60,253 bases of DNA from Clostridiaceae bacterium (GCA_910574345.1 CAJSZV010000027.1:1-60253); one strand, 5' to 3'. Counted from the first letter of the stretch, positions 15,832-24,437 are shown. Notes: generated from the sequence alone by a model not told the origin. Numbers and translations: made by a program.

Positions 15832-16859
15832 AAAAGAAAATTTCATTCGTGGCAGTAGGCCAGGCGGCCGGAAATATAGGCCGGTTATTTGAGGAAAACG
15901 GCTTTTCTGTAATTTACGTGAATACGTCACAGGAGGATCTTGACACGCTGGAAAAGGCAAAATTCAAGTATCACATTCCACAGGGCGAAGGCTGCAACAA
16001 AGACCGCAAAAAGGCGAAGCAGCTTGTTATTGATGATTTTGACAATATCGCGGCGGAAATTGAATCAAAGGCAAAATCTGAAATGACTTTTGTTATTTTC
16101 GCCAGCGGCGGCGGCACGGGTTCCGGGGCTGGGCCTATGCTTATTGATTTGCTGATTGACGAAGGAAAGACCATAGGAGCGATCACAATTATTCCGGCGC
16201 CTGATGAAAGCGTAAAATCACATATCAATTCATACGAATGTTTTTCGGAGTTGACGGAAATTTCCGGTTCCGGTTCCTGTTTTATCATCGACAACGGGAA
16301 CGGGGATAAACTGGAATTAAACGCCGCCTTCGTGGATTCCTTTTCCGCGTTTTTGGAGATTCCGGAAAAGCATAAAAGCGTAAAAGGCAATATTGACAAG
16401 GCGGAAATCATGGAAACATTAAAGGCGCACGGCGTTTCCGTTGTTATTCGCAGCAAAGGCAAGGAAAGCGCCGACGTTATCCAGGCAGTAAAAGAAAGCG
16501 CCCTGGCGCCGCTGGAACCTGATAGAGCCGTGAAATATATTACGGCTTCCCTTGCTGGAAATGTAAAAATGTCGGATTTAGAAAAGGCGTTCGGAACGCC
16601 GATCGACAATTTCCAGACATTCAACGCCGAAGAAACAATATGCTGCATATCCGGCCTGACATATCCGCAGACAAGGCTTGAAGTGGTTTATAACAAAGTC
16701 GCTGAAAACAAAGATTTGATCAAAAAGAATCTGGCAGCTACACGGGAAACCGGGCTGAAGGGCGGCGTCAATTTCCTGGACGAAATGGAACCGGCAAAGA
16801 AAAAGGATGGAGGGAAAAAGCCGCAATCAAAGCGGGATATTATGAGCAAATATTTATAG
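15828..16859 (+). CDS. tubZ: TubZ-like tubulin/FtsZ family GTPase
   Basis: 343 residues from ATG 15828 (overlapping tubR by ATGA). The N-terminal GQAAGNIG loop, VNTSQEDLDTL and the tubulin signature FASGGGTGSGAGP (GGGTGSG at about 94-100) identify a tubulin-family GTPase. Length is close to TubZ of Clostridium botulinum phage c-st and PhuZ of Pseudomonas phages, and shorter than Bacillus plasmid TubZ. The basic tail (KKKDGGKKPQSKRDIMSKYL) resembles the TubZ tail that contacts TubR. Expected role: treadmilling filaments moving phage DNA, either segregating a plasmid-like prophage or positioning replicating DNA. A bacterial FtsZ is excluded by length, divergence and context. Confidence 0.9.
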   Translation: MKKKISFVAVGQAAGNIGRLFEENGFSVIYVNTSQEDLDTLEKAKFKYHIPQGEGCNKDRKKAKQLVIDDFDNIAAEIESKAKSEMTFVIFASGGGTGSGAGPMLIDLLIDEGKTIGAITIIPAPDESVKSHINSYECFSELTEISGSGSCFIIDNGNGDKLELNAAFVDSFSAFLEIPEKHKSVKGNIDKAEIMETLKAHGVSVVIRSKGKESADVIQAVKESALAPLEPDRAVKYITASLAGNVKMSDLEKAFGTPIDNFQTFNAEETICCISGLTYPQTRLEVVYNKVAENKDLIKKNLAATRETGLKGGVNFLDEMEPAKKKDGGKKPQSKRDIMSKYL

Positions 16860-16878
16860 CTTTTTAGGTGGTGATACT

Positions 16879-17931
16879 ATGGCAGAAATGCAGTGGATCA
16901 AACTTCGGATCGATATGTTTGACGATGAAAAAATCAAAATTATTCAGTCAATGCCAGATGGTGACGCGCTTCTTGTGGTGTGGATCCGCCTGATTGCGCT
17001 TGCTGGAAAATGCAACGCAAACGGGCTTGTACTGGTGGAAGATGAATTCCCGTATACGGATGAAATGCTTTCCGTGATTTTCAATAAACCGCTGCAAACG
17101 GTTAAACTTGCGCTTATGACGTTTGAAAAATTCCGGATGATTGAAAGCACAACAAAGGGAATCTATATCACAAATTTTGATAAGCACCAAAACATTGAGG
17201 GCATGGACAGAATCAGGGAGCAAAACCGGATCAGAAAACAGCGGGAAAGAGAACGGAAAAAGGCGCTATTGCTGGAAGAATTGCCTTCCGGCGCCGCCGC
17301 GGTTCCGCCGTCTGGAATCGGTGAAAACAACAATGTCACAAGCCCGTCACGTGACATTTCACGTGAAGTCACGCAACAGAGAGAAGAAGAAGAGAAAGAA
17401 GAAGAATATATAAATATATCTTCTGACGAAGATATATTGTCCGGCCCGGCTGATGAAACGCCGGTTCCGGATTCCGGAAAAATCCGGTTAGACTATCAGC
17501 ACATAACACAGGATTTTCACGATACATGTATAGATTTACCAAAAATCCGCGGAATGTCTGAAGCGCGGAAAAAGAAAATCCGGACACTGTTAAACGAGTT
17601 TAAAAAGCTGAAAATCTGGCCTGGCATAACAGATTATGACCGGCTTCACCGGCTTTTTGAGATGGCACAGAATAGTGATTTTCTTTCCGGCCGTAACGGG
17701 CGCTGGGGCGGATGTTCGTTTGATTGGCTGATAAATAAAACAAATGCTTTAAAAGTGCTAGAAGGCACGTATGCAAATAAAGGGGGTGCAAACAATGTCA
17801 ACGGCAACACAGGCAGCACAGGCGCCGGAAACCCTGGAATCAATAACCGCGCCGATCCTGGAACGATTGAGGGAACAACGAATGAAGCGCTTGAACGGTT
17901 CCGGAGAAACAACGGAAAAGACGGCGTATAA
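16879..17931 (+). CDS. phage replisome organiser
   Basis: 350 residues. The N-terminal domain (MQWIKLRIDMFDDEKIKIIQ, then ALLVVWIRLIALAGK and GIYITNFDKHQNIEGMDRIR) is the winged-helix replisome-organiser domain of Firmicutes phages that binds the origin. A basic helix (IRKQRERERKKALLLEE), an acidic linker and a C-terminal DnaD-like part (LNEFKKLKIWPGITDYDRL) follow. It should bind the phage origin and recruit the loader encoded next, whose gene overlaps this one by 137 bases. The origin is often inside the organiser gene; no clear iterons are seen there. Confidence 0.85.
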   Translation: MAEMQWIKLRIDMFDDEKIKIIQSMPDGDALLVVWIRLIALAGKCNANGLVLVEDEFPYTDEMLSVIFNKPLQTVKLALMTFEKFRMIESTTKGIYITNFDKHQNIEGMDRIREQNRIRKQRERERKKALLLEELPSGAAAVPPSGIGENNNVTSPSRDISREVTQQREEEEKEEEYINISSDEDILSGPADETPVPDSGKIRLDYQHITQDFHDTCIDLPKIRGMSEARKKKIRTLLNEFKKLKIWPGITDYDRLHRLFEMAQNSDFLSGRNGRWGGCSFDWLINKTNALKVLEGTYANKGGANNVNGNTGSTGAGNPGINNRADPGTIEGTTNEALERFRRNNGKDGV

Positions 17932-18691
17932 ATGCCAGAAATGCCGTGATTCCGGATATTACGAAATTGAAAAGGACGGCTATACATATTCCCGTGAATG
18001 TGAGTGCGGGAAAATACAGCGGGATCGGCTGGCTGGCCGGTTGCGATTTGCCACGATTCCGAAAGAATTTGAAGGCCAGACGGTTGACAATTTTCAGACG
18101 GATTGTTATTCCACGTCGCAAAGCCGGGAACTTGCAAAGCTGGCGAAACACCTTGCAAAACAGTATATTGAGCAATTCCAGGAAATCAAGGAAACCGGAA
18201 AAGGATTTTACTTTCATTCAGGCGTTAAGGGTTCCGGAAAGACGCGGCTGGCCGTGTCGATTGCTAATGACATAATCACGCGGTACATGGTGGGCGCGAA
18301 ATTTGCAACCACAATACAGATTCTTGACCAGATAAAAAGCACATGGGGCGAAAATTCCAGGGAACGGAACGCGGGCGAACCGGTAAACGAACACAGATTG
18401 ATTGATGATATTATATCCGTTCCCGTCCTGGTGATTGATGATATAGGCGTTGAAAAACCTAAAGACTGGATAAATGAGCGCTTTTATAATATCCTAAACG
18501 GCCGCATGATTGAGAAACGGATCACGATATTCACAAGCAATTACCGGATCGGGGAATTGCAGCTTGACGATCGGATTGTAAACCGTATTGAAAAAATGGC
18601 GCTGCCTATTGAGTTTCCGGCGGAATCAATCAGGAGCGCGATCGCAAGAAAGGAGAACAGCGATCTTCTGGATCGCTTGCTGGGAAAATGA
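17795..18691 (+). CDS. DnaC/DnaI-type helicase loader ATPase
   Basis: 298 residues from ATG 17795, behind AAGGGGGTG inside the 3' end of the organiser gene, in another frame. A Cys cluster (CQKCRDSGYY ... CECGK, about 47-73) forms a zinc-binding region; the AAA+ domain has Walker A GVKGSGKT (143-150), Walker B VLVIDDIG (211-218) and sensor FTSNYR. It should load the host replicative helicase at the phage origin. The 137-base overlap with a different-frame gene is unusually long. Confidence 0.85.
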   Translation: MSTATQAAQAPETLESITAPILERLREQRMKRLNGSGETTEKTAYKCQKCRDSGYYEIEKDGYTYSRECECGKIQRDRLAGRLRFATIPKEFEGQTVDNFQTDCYSTSQSRELAKLAKHLAKQYIEQFQEIKETGKGFYFHSGVKGSGKTRLAVSIANDIITRYMVGAKFATTIQILDQIKSTWGENSRERNAGEPVNEHRLIDDIISVPVLVIDDIGVEKPKDWINERFYNILNGRMIEKRITIFTSNYRIGELQLDDRIVNRIEKMALPIEFPAESIRSAIARKENSDLLDRLLGK

Positions 18692-19021
18692 CTATTGCAG
18701 TAGATTTTGACGGCGTACTAACGCCAAACGGACACTGGCCAAATACCGGGGAACCAAATACAAAATTGATCGAATGGCTGATCATGTTCCGGGAAATGGG
18801 CGGGAAAGTGATTCTATGGACAAACAGAAACGGGAATCCCCCTGGAAACGGCGGTTGAATTCTGTAAAAGTAACGGCCTGGAATTTGACGCAATCAATGA
18901 AAACCTTCCGGAAATCCTGGAACAATTCGGAGAGGACAGCCGGAAAATAACGGCGGATCTCTATATCGACGACAAAGCATGTAAACAAGTATTTATCAAG
19001 GGGAAATTGGATGAACGATAA
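18688..19021 (+). pseudogene. HAD-like phosphatase, frameshifted
   Basis: From ATG 18688 (overlapping the loader stop): MTIAVDFDGVLTPNGHWPNT, with the HAD nucleophile motif DxDGVxT, and VILWTNRNGNP. At a run of five C (18838-18842) the frame must shift; with four C it continues LETAVEFCKSNGLEFDAINE and ends at the TAA 19019-19021, also passing YIDDKA, the second HAD Asp motif. Full length would be about 110 residues. The product may be a small nucleotidase. As read, it stops early; this may be real or a homopolymer error. Confidence 0.75.
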
Positions 19022-19706
19022 CGAAAATAAAATCATAGACAAGATTGAAAAATTGCTGGCGCTTTCTTCATCCAGTAACGAGAACGAAGCCAGGGCCGCT
19101 ATGATGAAGGCGCGGGAACTAATGGCAAAGTATGAAATCAAGCGCGAACAGCTGAAGGACGGAGAACAGGAGGAAAGGCCGGTTGTAAACTTTTCTTCGG
19201 TTCCGTTCCGGGATGAATGGATTCACATGGTTAGCGGCGTGATTGCCGAAAATTTCCGTTGTCGCCGTATCGCGGTTAGCCGGATAGGTTCCCGCGGTTC
19301 TTTCCGGATCAGGTTTTACGGTTACGAAGAGGACGCGGAAATCTGCATAAACATTTTTAATTATGCCGTTAAGGTTATCAGGAAGCGTTTTATGGTATTG
19401 CGGGCCATATATGCAGACGCAAAGCGGGAATTCGGCCAGGATGAAAAAATGAATTATATGTTAGGGTTCTGTCACGGCCTGGAAAAGAATTTTGAAGAGC
19501 AGAAAGCACAAAGTCAATCCTTCGCCCTGGCACTGGTTACGCCGAAAGCGGTAAATGATTATGTTGACGCTATTCCAGGGCTTGAAACAGGAACCGGGTA
19601 TAAGGATTTCAAGCAAAACCGCGAACACGCGCTATTGCAGCGAACCGGATATGTTGACGGAAAAACATTCCGCAACGCTGGCGACAAAGAAAGGCTTGAA
19701 AGTTAG
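19011..19706 (+). CDS. DUF2786-domain phage protein
   Basis: 231 residues. The N-terminus (IIDKIEKLLALSSSSNENEA, RAAMMKARELMAKYEI) is the DUF2786 helical domain; the rest has the beta-rich region (FRIRFYGYEEDAEICINIFN) and helices typical of its phage companions. It overlaps the HAD gene end by 11 bases. DUF2786 proteins are common in phages and near mobile elements but have no proven activity. Confidence 0.75.
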   Translation: MNDNENKIIDKIEKLLALSSSSNENEARAAMMKARELMAKYEIKREQLKDGEQEERPVVNFSSVPFRDEWIHMVSGVIAENFRCRRIAVSRIGSRGSFRIRFYGYEEDAEICINIFNYAVKVIRKRFMVLRAIYADAKREFGQDEKMNYMLGFCHGLEKNFEEQKAQSQSFALALVTPKAVNDYVDAIPGLETGTGYKDFKQNREHALLQRTGYVDGKTFRNAGDKERLES

Positions 19707-19733
19707 CATTTAGGAAGGTGAGTTGATGGACAG

Positions 19734-19898
19734 ATGGAATTTCAGAAATGTAAAGAAAAATATTTTATCATCGTCGAGGGGGAGGAACGCGCGACGATCC
19801 GGGAATCCCTGGCGGCAGCAGAGAAGAAACGGCAAAAGCTGGCGAAATACAGCGGCGGAAAGAAAATCTTTATTTTCAAGGCAGAGGAAAGAAGCTGA
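19734..19898 (+). CDS. small hypothetical protein
   Basis: 54 residues: MEFQKCKEKYFIIVEGEERA, TIRESLAAAEKKRQKLAKYS, ending KIFIFKAEERS. The frame has natural composition, while the overlapping longer frame from 19723 gives an arginine-rich, unlikely N-terminus. AGGAAGGTG lies 13-15 bases ahead, a long distance, so the start is uncertain. Function is unknown. Confidence 0.45.
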   Translation: MEFQKCKEKYFIIVEGEERATIRESLAAAEKKRQKLAKYSGGKKIFIFKAEERS

Positions 19899-19923
19899 AT
19901 CAGAGGATAAAAAGATTTATAAA

Positions 19924-20418
19924 ATGCTGGAATCATTAGATTTCAGTTTTCAGCGACAAAGTTATAAAGTGGCTGAAGCTGGGCTGATGTTCTGTTATGA
20001 GATAGGCACAGAGGGCCGCCAGCTTTACATTGTGGCATTGACGGAAAACTTCGGAACGATAGTTTTCTATGTTCCGGAGGAAATAACGGAAAAGATTAAA
20101 AAGCGGGTGCAGCAGTTTCCCTATACACTGAATGATTATTTGTCATTCCTGATTGAATTTAAGGATTTTGAACCGATTGTGATCCCGCTTAGAAAATGCG
20201 GAATTTCAATCCGTGAAGCGGCGGCCGTCCTGGGGAAGTTATCGGCAGCCACGGCACAAGCCGGAATTTCATTCCAGGACGCGGCCGAAGCGCTTAAAAC
20301 ACTAACGGAATCATACGGAGAAATGAAAAAGAATCCGAAACGTGTGTCAAATAACTGGCTGAAAATGCACGGTTTTCCTATGCGCCGGAAAGGGAGGGGG
20401 AAGAAAAAGCGTGAATAA
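19924..20418 (+). CDS. hypothetical phage protein
   Basis: About 164 residues from ATG 19924; the same frame is open from 19723, but its first 67 codons look out of frame with the small gene at 19734. Beta-rich N-terminal half (AGLMFCYEIGTEGRQLYIVA, FGTIVFYVPEEITEKI), then helices (SIREAAAVLGKLSAATAQAG) and a basic tail ending RRKGRGKKKRE. It overlaps the SSB start by 8 bases. A nucleic-acid role is plausible from the tail. Confidence 0.5.
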   Translation: MLESLDFSFQRQSYKVAEAGLMFCYEIGTEGRQLYIVALTENFGTIVFYVPEEITEKIKKRVQQFPYTLNDYLSFLIEFKDFEPIVIPLRKCGISIREAAAVLGKLSAATAQAGISFQDAAEALKTLTESYGEMKKNPKRVSNNWLKMHGFPMRRKGRGKKKRE

Positions 20419-20845
20419 ATGGATAGGTAGCGGGAAAGTATCGGAGGATCCGATCATCAAGTACGATGGGGATAAGGCTTCCTTTATCGCGTTTACTATC
20501 ATGGTGAAACGCAACCGCAGAATAAAAGAGGGAGATCAGCCCGTCGATTTTATAGACTGTATTTGTACCGGACACAATGCCAGGATCGCGGAAGCGTATC
20601 TTTACAAGGGAAAGAAAGTTGAGGTTTGCGGGCCGCTGCAATCTGGACACTATACGAACAAAGAGGGCCGGAAGATATACACAAAAACAGTATACGCGGA
20701 GGAAATCAGCTTCGCAGAAACGAAAGCCGAAGAGGAAGAACGCCAGGAAAAGGAACGCCGGAGCCAGGAGCCGGAACCGGCGCCGCCTGATTATAATTTT
20801 ATGGACATTCCGGACGGAATAGACGGCGAACTTCCGTTTTGCTAG
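20411..20845 (+). CDS. ssb: single-stranded DNA-binding protein
   Basis: 144 residues from GTG 20411. The OB fold is recognisable (KWIGSGKVSEDPIIKYDGDK, FIAFTIMVKRNRR, VDFIDCICTGHNARIAEAYL, KKVEVCGPLQSGHY). An acidic linker leads to a tip ending DGELPFC, related to the DDIPF tip that binds partner proteins but with a terminal Cys. It protects ssDNA in phage replication and recombination. Confidence 0.9.
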   Translation: MNKWIGSGKVSEDPIIKYDGDKASFIAFTIMVKRNRRIKEGDQPVDFIDCICTGHNARIAEAYLYKGKKVEVCGPLQSGHYTNKEGRKIYTKTVYAEEISFAETKAEEEERQEKERRSQEPEPAPPDYNFMDIPDGIDGELPFC

Positions 20846-20855
20846 GGGGTGCAGC

Positions 20856-21053
20856 ATGGGAAACGATTTGAAATATAACGCTTCAGGATGTCGGGATATA
20901 GTGGCGGAAAAGGCAATCAGAAAAGCGGATCATACGCCGTATGAAATTTCTGAACTTGTGGACGTTATTAAAAAAATAGCTGGCGCCTATGGTTACGAAG
21001 TAGAAGGGCGGATCGCTTTTCGTGATAAAAAATCAAAAATTGTTTATAAGTGA
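20856..21053 (+). CDS. small hypothetical protein
   Basis: 65 residues (MGNDLKYNASGCRDIVAEKA) with helix YEISELVDVIKKIAGAYGYE and a beta hairpin at the end. AGGGGGTG lies ahead of ATG 20856. It sits between SSB and a zinc-ribbon gene with 10-base gaps. Function is unknown. Confidence 0.6.
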   Translation: MGNDLKYNASGCRDIVAEKAIRKADHTPYEISELVDVIKKIAGAYGYEVEGRIAFRDKKSKIVYK

Positions 21054-21063
21054 GGAATGAAAA

Positions 21064-21312
21064 ATGTTGAAAATGTTTTGCAAATGCGATCGCTGCAAGA
21101 AACAGTTTGAAGCAAAGCTGGCGCAAAGGATTTCTTTTGAATACACTTTAACGCCGGAAGAAACCATGAAATCAAAAATTGTTGAAGCCCTGGCGCAAGC
21201 GTTCCCAAAAACGCCGCGGGATTATTGCCCGGAGTGCGTGGCGGAAATTAAGGATTTCATAAAAACAAAAAATGAACCAGAAAAGGAGGCGACAGAGAAT
21301 GAGCCAGAATGA
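21064..21312 (+). CDS. small zinc-ribbon protein
   Basis: 82 residues. CKCDRC (about 7-12) and CPEC (about 59-62) can bind one zinc ion; acidic tail. The middle (FEYTLTPEETMKSKIVEALA) is helical. It overlaps the next gene by 14 bases. A nucleic-acid or protein-binding role is likely but unspecified. Confidence 0.6.
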   Translation: MLKMFCKCDRCKKQFEAKLAQRISFEYTLTPEETMKSKIVEALAQAFPKTPRDYCPECVAEIKDFIKTKNEPEKEATENEPE

Positions 21313-21520
21313 GAGAATAACAGAGTTTACAAGGCTTATGCAAGAAGCCCTGATGAAAACCGGTATTACATACGCGGTTGAAGCCGGAAAGAATCTGGTA
21401 TTGTTTGATACACAGGTAAACGAGCCGATCGAACTTGAAATAACGGTCGGAACCGAAGTAAAAGTTGAAAACGGCCAGACTTCGATCGTCACGTTCGATC
21501 GTTCCAATGTCGGAAAATGA
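21299..21520 (+). CDS. small hypothetical protein
   Basis: 73 residues from ATG 21299, 10 bases behind AAGGAGG. MSQNERITEFTRLMQEALMK, then beta strands (NLVLFDTQVNEPIELEITVG). It overlaps the preceding gene and, by ATGA, the radical-SAM-like gene that follows, so all three are probably coupled. Function is unknown. Confidence 0.6.
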   Translation: MSQNERITEFTRLMQEALMKTGITYAVEAGKNLVLFDTQVNEPIELEITVGTEVKVENGQTSIVTFDRSNVGK

Positions 21521-22464
21521 AAATAGGCTTGATTGATGTTGACGGCCACAATTACCCAAATTTGCCGCTAATGAAATTATCTGCCTAGCACAAGCAAAAC
21601 GGGGATAGCGTGGAATGGTATATCCCGGTTATTCACGGATTCCCGCTTCCGCCTATGGATAAAGTGTATATGTCAAAAGTATTCAGCTTTACACCTGATT
21701 ATCAGGATTTTGTAAACGCGAAAGAGGTTATAAAAGGCGGAAGCGGTTACTGTATATCACTTGTGGACGGAAAAGAGGTATACAACAAAGAAAAGGACAG
21801 CTGCCTTCCGGATGAAATAGAACATATTTATCCTGATTATTCCCTTTACGGGATAACAGATACAGCATATGGCTTCTTGTCCAGGGGTTGCCCGCGCGGG
21901 TGTGAGTTTTGCCACGTGGCAGCAAAAGAAGGAAAATGTTCTTACAAGGTGGCGGATTTGTCGGAATTCTGGCGCGGTCAAAAGAATATTGTTTTGTGCG
22001 ATCCTAATGTAATAGCTTGCCCTGATTGGAAAGAACTATTGCAGCAGCTTATTGACAGTAAAGCAAAAGTAAATATAAACCAGGGGATCGACATTCGGAT
22101 TATGACGGATGAAAAGGCCGAAATGATTAAGAAAATCCGCGTTGACAGTGTACATTTCGCCTGGGATCGGTATGAGGATAAAAATATCATTATCCCAAAA
22201 TTCAAAGCATTTAAGGAAATTACCGGATGGAAAGCAAGAAAAACAAGTGTGTATGTCCTGACAAATTTCAATACAACGCTGGATCAGGACTTAGAGCGAA
22301 TTTATACACTTCGGGATATGGACTATGATCCGTATGTGATGGTATATGACAAGGAACACACGAACGGAAGCGATCCGGTTAGAAAGCTGCAAAGATGGGT
22401 AAATAACCGAAAGATTTTTAAAACAATAAAGCGCTTCGAAGATTACGATCCGAAACGTGGATAA
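21517..22464 (+). pseudogene. radical-SAM-like phage protein with in-frame amber codon
   Basis: One frame runs from ATG 21517 (MKIGLIDVDGHNYPNLPLMK) through TAG at 21586-21588 to the stop at 22464, 316 codons. The part before the amber is the conserved N-terminus of this phage family (LIDVDGHN, then LMKLSA-stop-HKQNGDSVEW), so the codon very likely replaces Tyr. The CPRGCEFC motif (CX3CX2C) in the downstream part fits a radical-SAM iron-sulfur cluster, and GIDIRIMTDEKAEMIKKI follows. GTG 21610 could restart a protein of 284 residues, but without a clear ribosome binding site. SAM enzyme activity and substrate are unproven. TAG is used as a normal stop elsewhere (tubZ, ssb), so general recoding is unlikely. 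Confidence 0.75.
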
Positions 22465-22481
22465 AGAAAGGAGTGAAAAAG

Positions 22482-22934
22482 GTGAATACTGATGTTATGT
22501 TTTCCAGTAAAACGGATAATTGGGCCACGCCACAGGAATTTTTCGACGAATTAAACCGGGAATTTCATTTTGACCTTGATCCGGCAGCTGATGAAAATAA
22601 TCATAAATGCGATAAATATTTTACAGTCAAAGAAAACGGACTTTTGCAAAGCTGGGGGGGATATTCTGTATTTTGCAATCCCCCGTATGGGCGGGAGATC
22701 GGAAAGTGGGTTGAAAAAGCATATAGAACGAATGAGGAACACGGGGATCTTGTGGTTATGCTTCTTCCGGCGCGAACAGATACAAAATGGTTCCATGATT
22801 TTATATACCACAAGGCAGAAATCCGTTTTGTAAAGGGTCACTTAAAATTCGGCGGCAGCACAAGCGGCGCCCCGTTTCCTTCAATGGTTATCATATACAG
22901 ACAGAAACGGGGTGTAAACGATGGGAAAAGTTAA
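22482..22934 (+). CDS. phage DNA N6-adenine methyltransferase (second)
   Basis: 150 residues from GTG 22482, 8 bases after AAAGGAG. NTDVMFSSKTDNWATPQEFF and LDPAAD open the typical phage Dam domain; CNPPYG is catalytic motif IV, and PARTDTKWFHDF follows. It is a different family from the Dam methylase at 10548. It probably protects phage DNA from restriction. It overlaps the next gene by 14 bases. Confidence 0.85.
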   Translation: MNTDVMFSSKTDNWATPQEFFDELNREFHFDLDPAADENNHKCDKYFTVKENGLLQSWGGYSVFCNPPYGREIGKWVEKAYRTNEEHGDLVVMLLPARTDTKWFHDFIYHKAEIRFVKGHLKFGGSTSGAPFPSMVIIYRQKRGVNDGKS

Positions 22935-23238
22935 GGGAAAAAAGAAAAACAAGCGCCCGGAATATGTGGTTATATGCCGGGAATTCAACCGGGCGGAAGC
23001 CCGGATTGAAATTTCCGTCATTGATTCCGGCGTAACGGATCACCTGATGAATAGTTTAATCAAAATGCACATGAGGGATCCACACAAGCGGTATTTTCTG
23101 ACGCTGAAAAAGGATTATCAGGTATACGGCGCATTATTCCGGAAACAGGTTGAAACAATGTCAATCAAGAATAACAAGCGTATAGTTGAATTAGGGGTTG
23201 ACCTGGAAAAACAGGAGGAAGAAAACGGTGGAACATAG
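22921..23238 (+). CDS. hypothetical phage protein
   Basis: 105 residues with a basic start (MGKVKGKKKNKRPEYVVICR) and helix-rich remainder (HLMNSLIKMHMRDPHKRYFL). It overlaps both neighbours. No domain is recognised. Confidence 0.55.
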   Translation: MGKVKGKKKNKRPEYVVICREFNRAEARIEISVIDSGVTDHLMNSLIKMHMRDPHKRYFLTLKKDYQVYGALFRKQVETMSIKNNKRIVELGVDLEKQEEENGGT

Positions 23239-23578
23239 ATCATGGAATGATACAACGGCAGCGGATGTTATTTCAGATATTTTGAAAATGAAAGAATATG
23301 CAGAAAATCAACGGATTTTCGTTATGAACAATGCGACAAAAGAAAAAGTAACACATGGAACAACGGATTATGACGGCGTTATCACGATAAACAATAGTAT
23401 TCCTGATGATATTATACTTTCATCCAGTCCTTCAGCGCTTGTCGGCGCGGTTCCTGGTTCTGCAAATATTATTCAACTATCAGAGAAAAAACTTCCGGAA
23501 ATCAAACTATTTGAGGGAAACAGAAAGCAGCGAAGGGAAGCAGAAAGGGAGCGCAAAAGGAGGACGAAAAGAAAATGA
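23228..23578 (+). CDS. hypothetical phage protein
   Basis: 116 residues from GTG 23228, behind AGGAGGA. N-terminus HRSWNDTTAADVISDILKMK, a possible beta-rich middle (VTHGTTDYDGVITINNSIPD), and a very basic C-terminus (RKQRREAERERKRRTKRK) suited to nucleic-acid contact. It overlaps the next gene by ATGA. Function is unknown. Confidence 0.55.
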   Translation: MEHRSWNDTTAADVISDILKMKEYAENQRIFVMNNATKEKVTHGTTDYDGVITINNSIPDDIILSSSPSALVGAVPGSANIIQLSEKKLPEIKLFEGNRKQRREAERERKRRTKRK

Positions 23579-23781
23579 ATATTATTGACTATGAATGTTT
23601 AGCTTGCGCCAGCTTTTCAGGGTGCGGAACGGAGATCGGCAAAGGTTCCATGATGTGTGCAGTAAGGCGCACACAGAACAGACAGACAAAGGGAGAAATG
23701 CTTCAGAAAATGTATGACATAGCACAGGCAAGCATGACAAAGGGCGCGGATGTTCTGGAAATGCTGAATATTAAGAAATAA
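23575..23781 (+). CDS. small Cys-containing protein
   Basis: 68 residues. CLACASFSGCG and a later MCAV contribute four or five cysteines in the first 28 residues, possibly a metal site; the rest is helical (MLQKMYDIAQASMTKGADVL). Function is unknown. Confidence 0.55.
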   Translation: MNIIDYECLACASFSGCGTEIGKGSMMCAVRRTQNRQTKGEMLQKMYDIAQASMTKGADVLEMLNIKK

Positions 23782-23800
23782 AGCCACAAGGGGGATCGAT

Positions 23801-24115
23801 ATGCTCATATTACCGATCAAGAAAAAATGGTTTGATATGATTCTTTCCGGAGAAAAGAAAGAAGAATACAGAGAGATAAAACCATATTACAAAAGCCGGT
23901 TCCATACGGCCGGGCTGATTGACAGATACGGGCTTCCGACGATTTCCCGCGCCTGGATCACGTTTCGGAACGGATATTCTGTAAATTCCCCGGCCATAGA
24001 AGCAAAATGCACGCTTGACATTAAGACCGGCCGCCCGGAGTGGGGCGCGGAGCCTGGAAAGGAATACTATGTTTTAAAAATTGAATCCGTGGAAAGAAAG
24101 GAAAAGAAACTATGA
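23801..24115 (+). CDS. ASCH-domain protein
   Basis: 104 residues. LPIKKKWFDMILSGEKKEEY and EIKPYYKSRF are the signature of ASCH domains, a PUA-like fold that binds RNA; some ASCH proteins hydrolyse modified nucleosides. AGGGGGATCG precedes ATG 23801. It overlaps the next gene by 4 bases. It probably acts on RNA during infection. Confidence 0.8.
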   Translation: MLILPIKKKWFDMILSGEKKEEYREIKPYYKSRFHTAGLIDRYGLPTISRAWITFRNGYSVNSPAIEAKCTLDIKTGRPEWGAEPGKEYYVLKIESVERKEKKL

Positions 24116-24426
24116 AAGAATATAACGATCAGTTGATGAAATTCAAAATTACAAATGACAAGCTGAAAATGGAAATAAAATTGTCTGATCTGGCCTGGCT
24201 ATTCAGAAATTCGCCTGATAATGTGGCCGACGACGGCGAACACGAATTTTGCCGCGTGAAAAGGGGCCGGAATCGGGAGTTTGTGGAAGCGGTCGTGGAA
24301 ATGTTACGGGATGAATCTCCGGAAAATGGAAATGATACGCGCTGGGGCCACGCGCTGGAAGATGTATTCCAGGAGATACGGGAAAGCGCGGCGGATTTCC
24401 TGAAATATCATGACGATTGTTTTTAA
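24112..24426 (+). CDS. hypothetical phage protein
   Basis: 104 residues (MKEYNDQLMKFKITNDKLKM), with LSDLAWLFRNSPDN and a helical end. It is the last gene of the long early operon; TTGACA at about 24438 and a likely new promoter follow. Function is unknown. Confidence 0.55.
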   Translation: MKEYNDQLMKFKITNDKLKMEIKLSDLAWLFRNSPDNVADDGEHEFCRVKRGRNREFVEAVVEMLRDESPENGNDTRWGHALEDVFQEIRESAADFLKYHDDCF

Positions 24427-24437
24427 TGGGCGGTTGA

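Noticed and set aside
19723-19923. N-terminal 67 codons of the frame beginning at 19723
   Set aside because: Arg/Ser-rich, out-of-frame style; the other frame at 19734 gives a natural small protein.
21586-21588. General TAG recoding in this phage
   Set aside because: tubZ, ssb and the gene at 19011 end in TAG with nonsense beyond, so TAG is a normal stop here.
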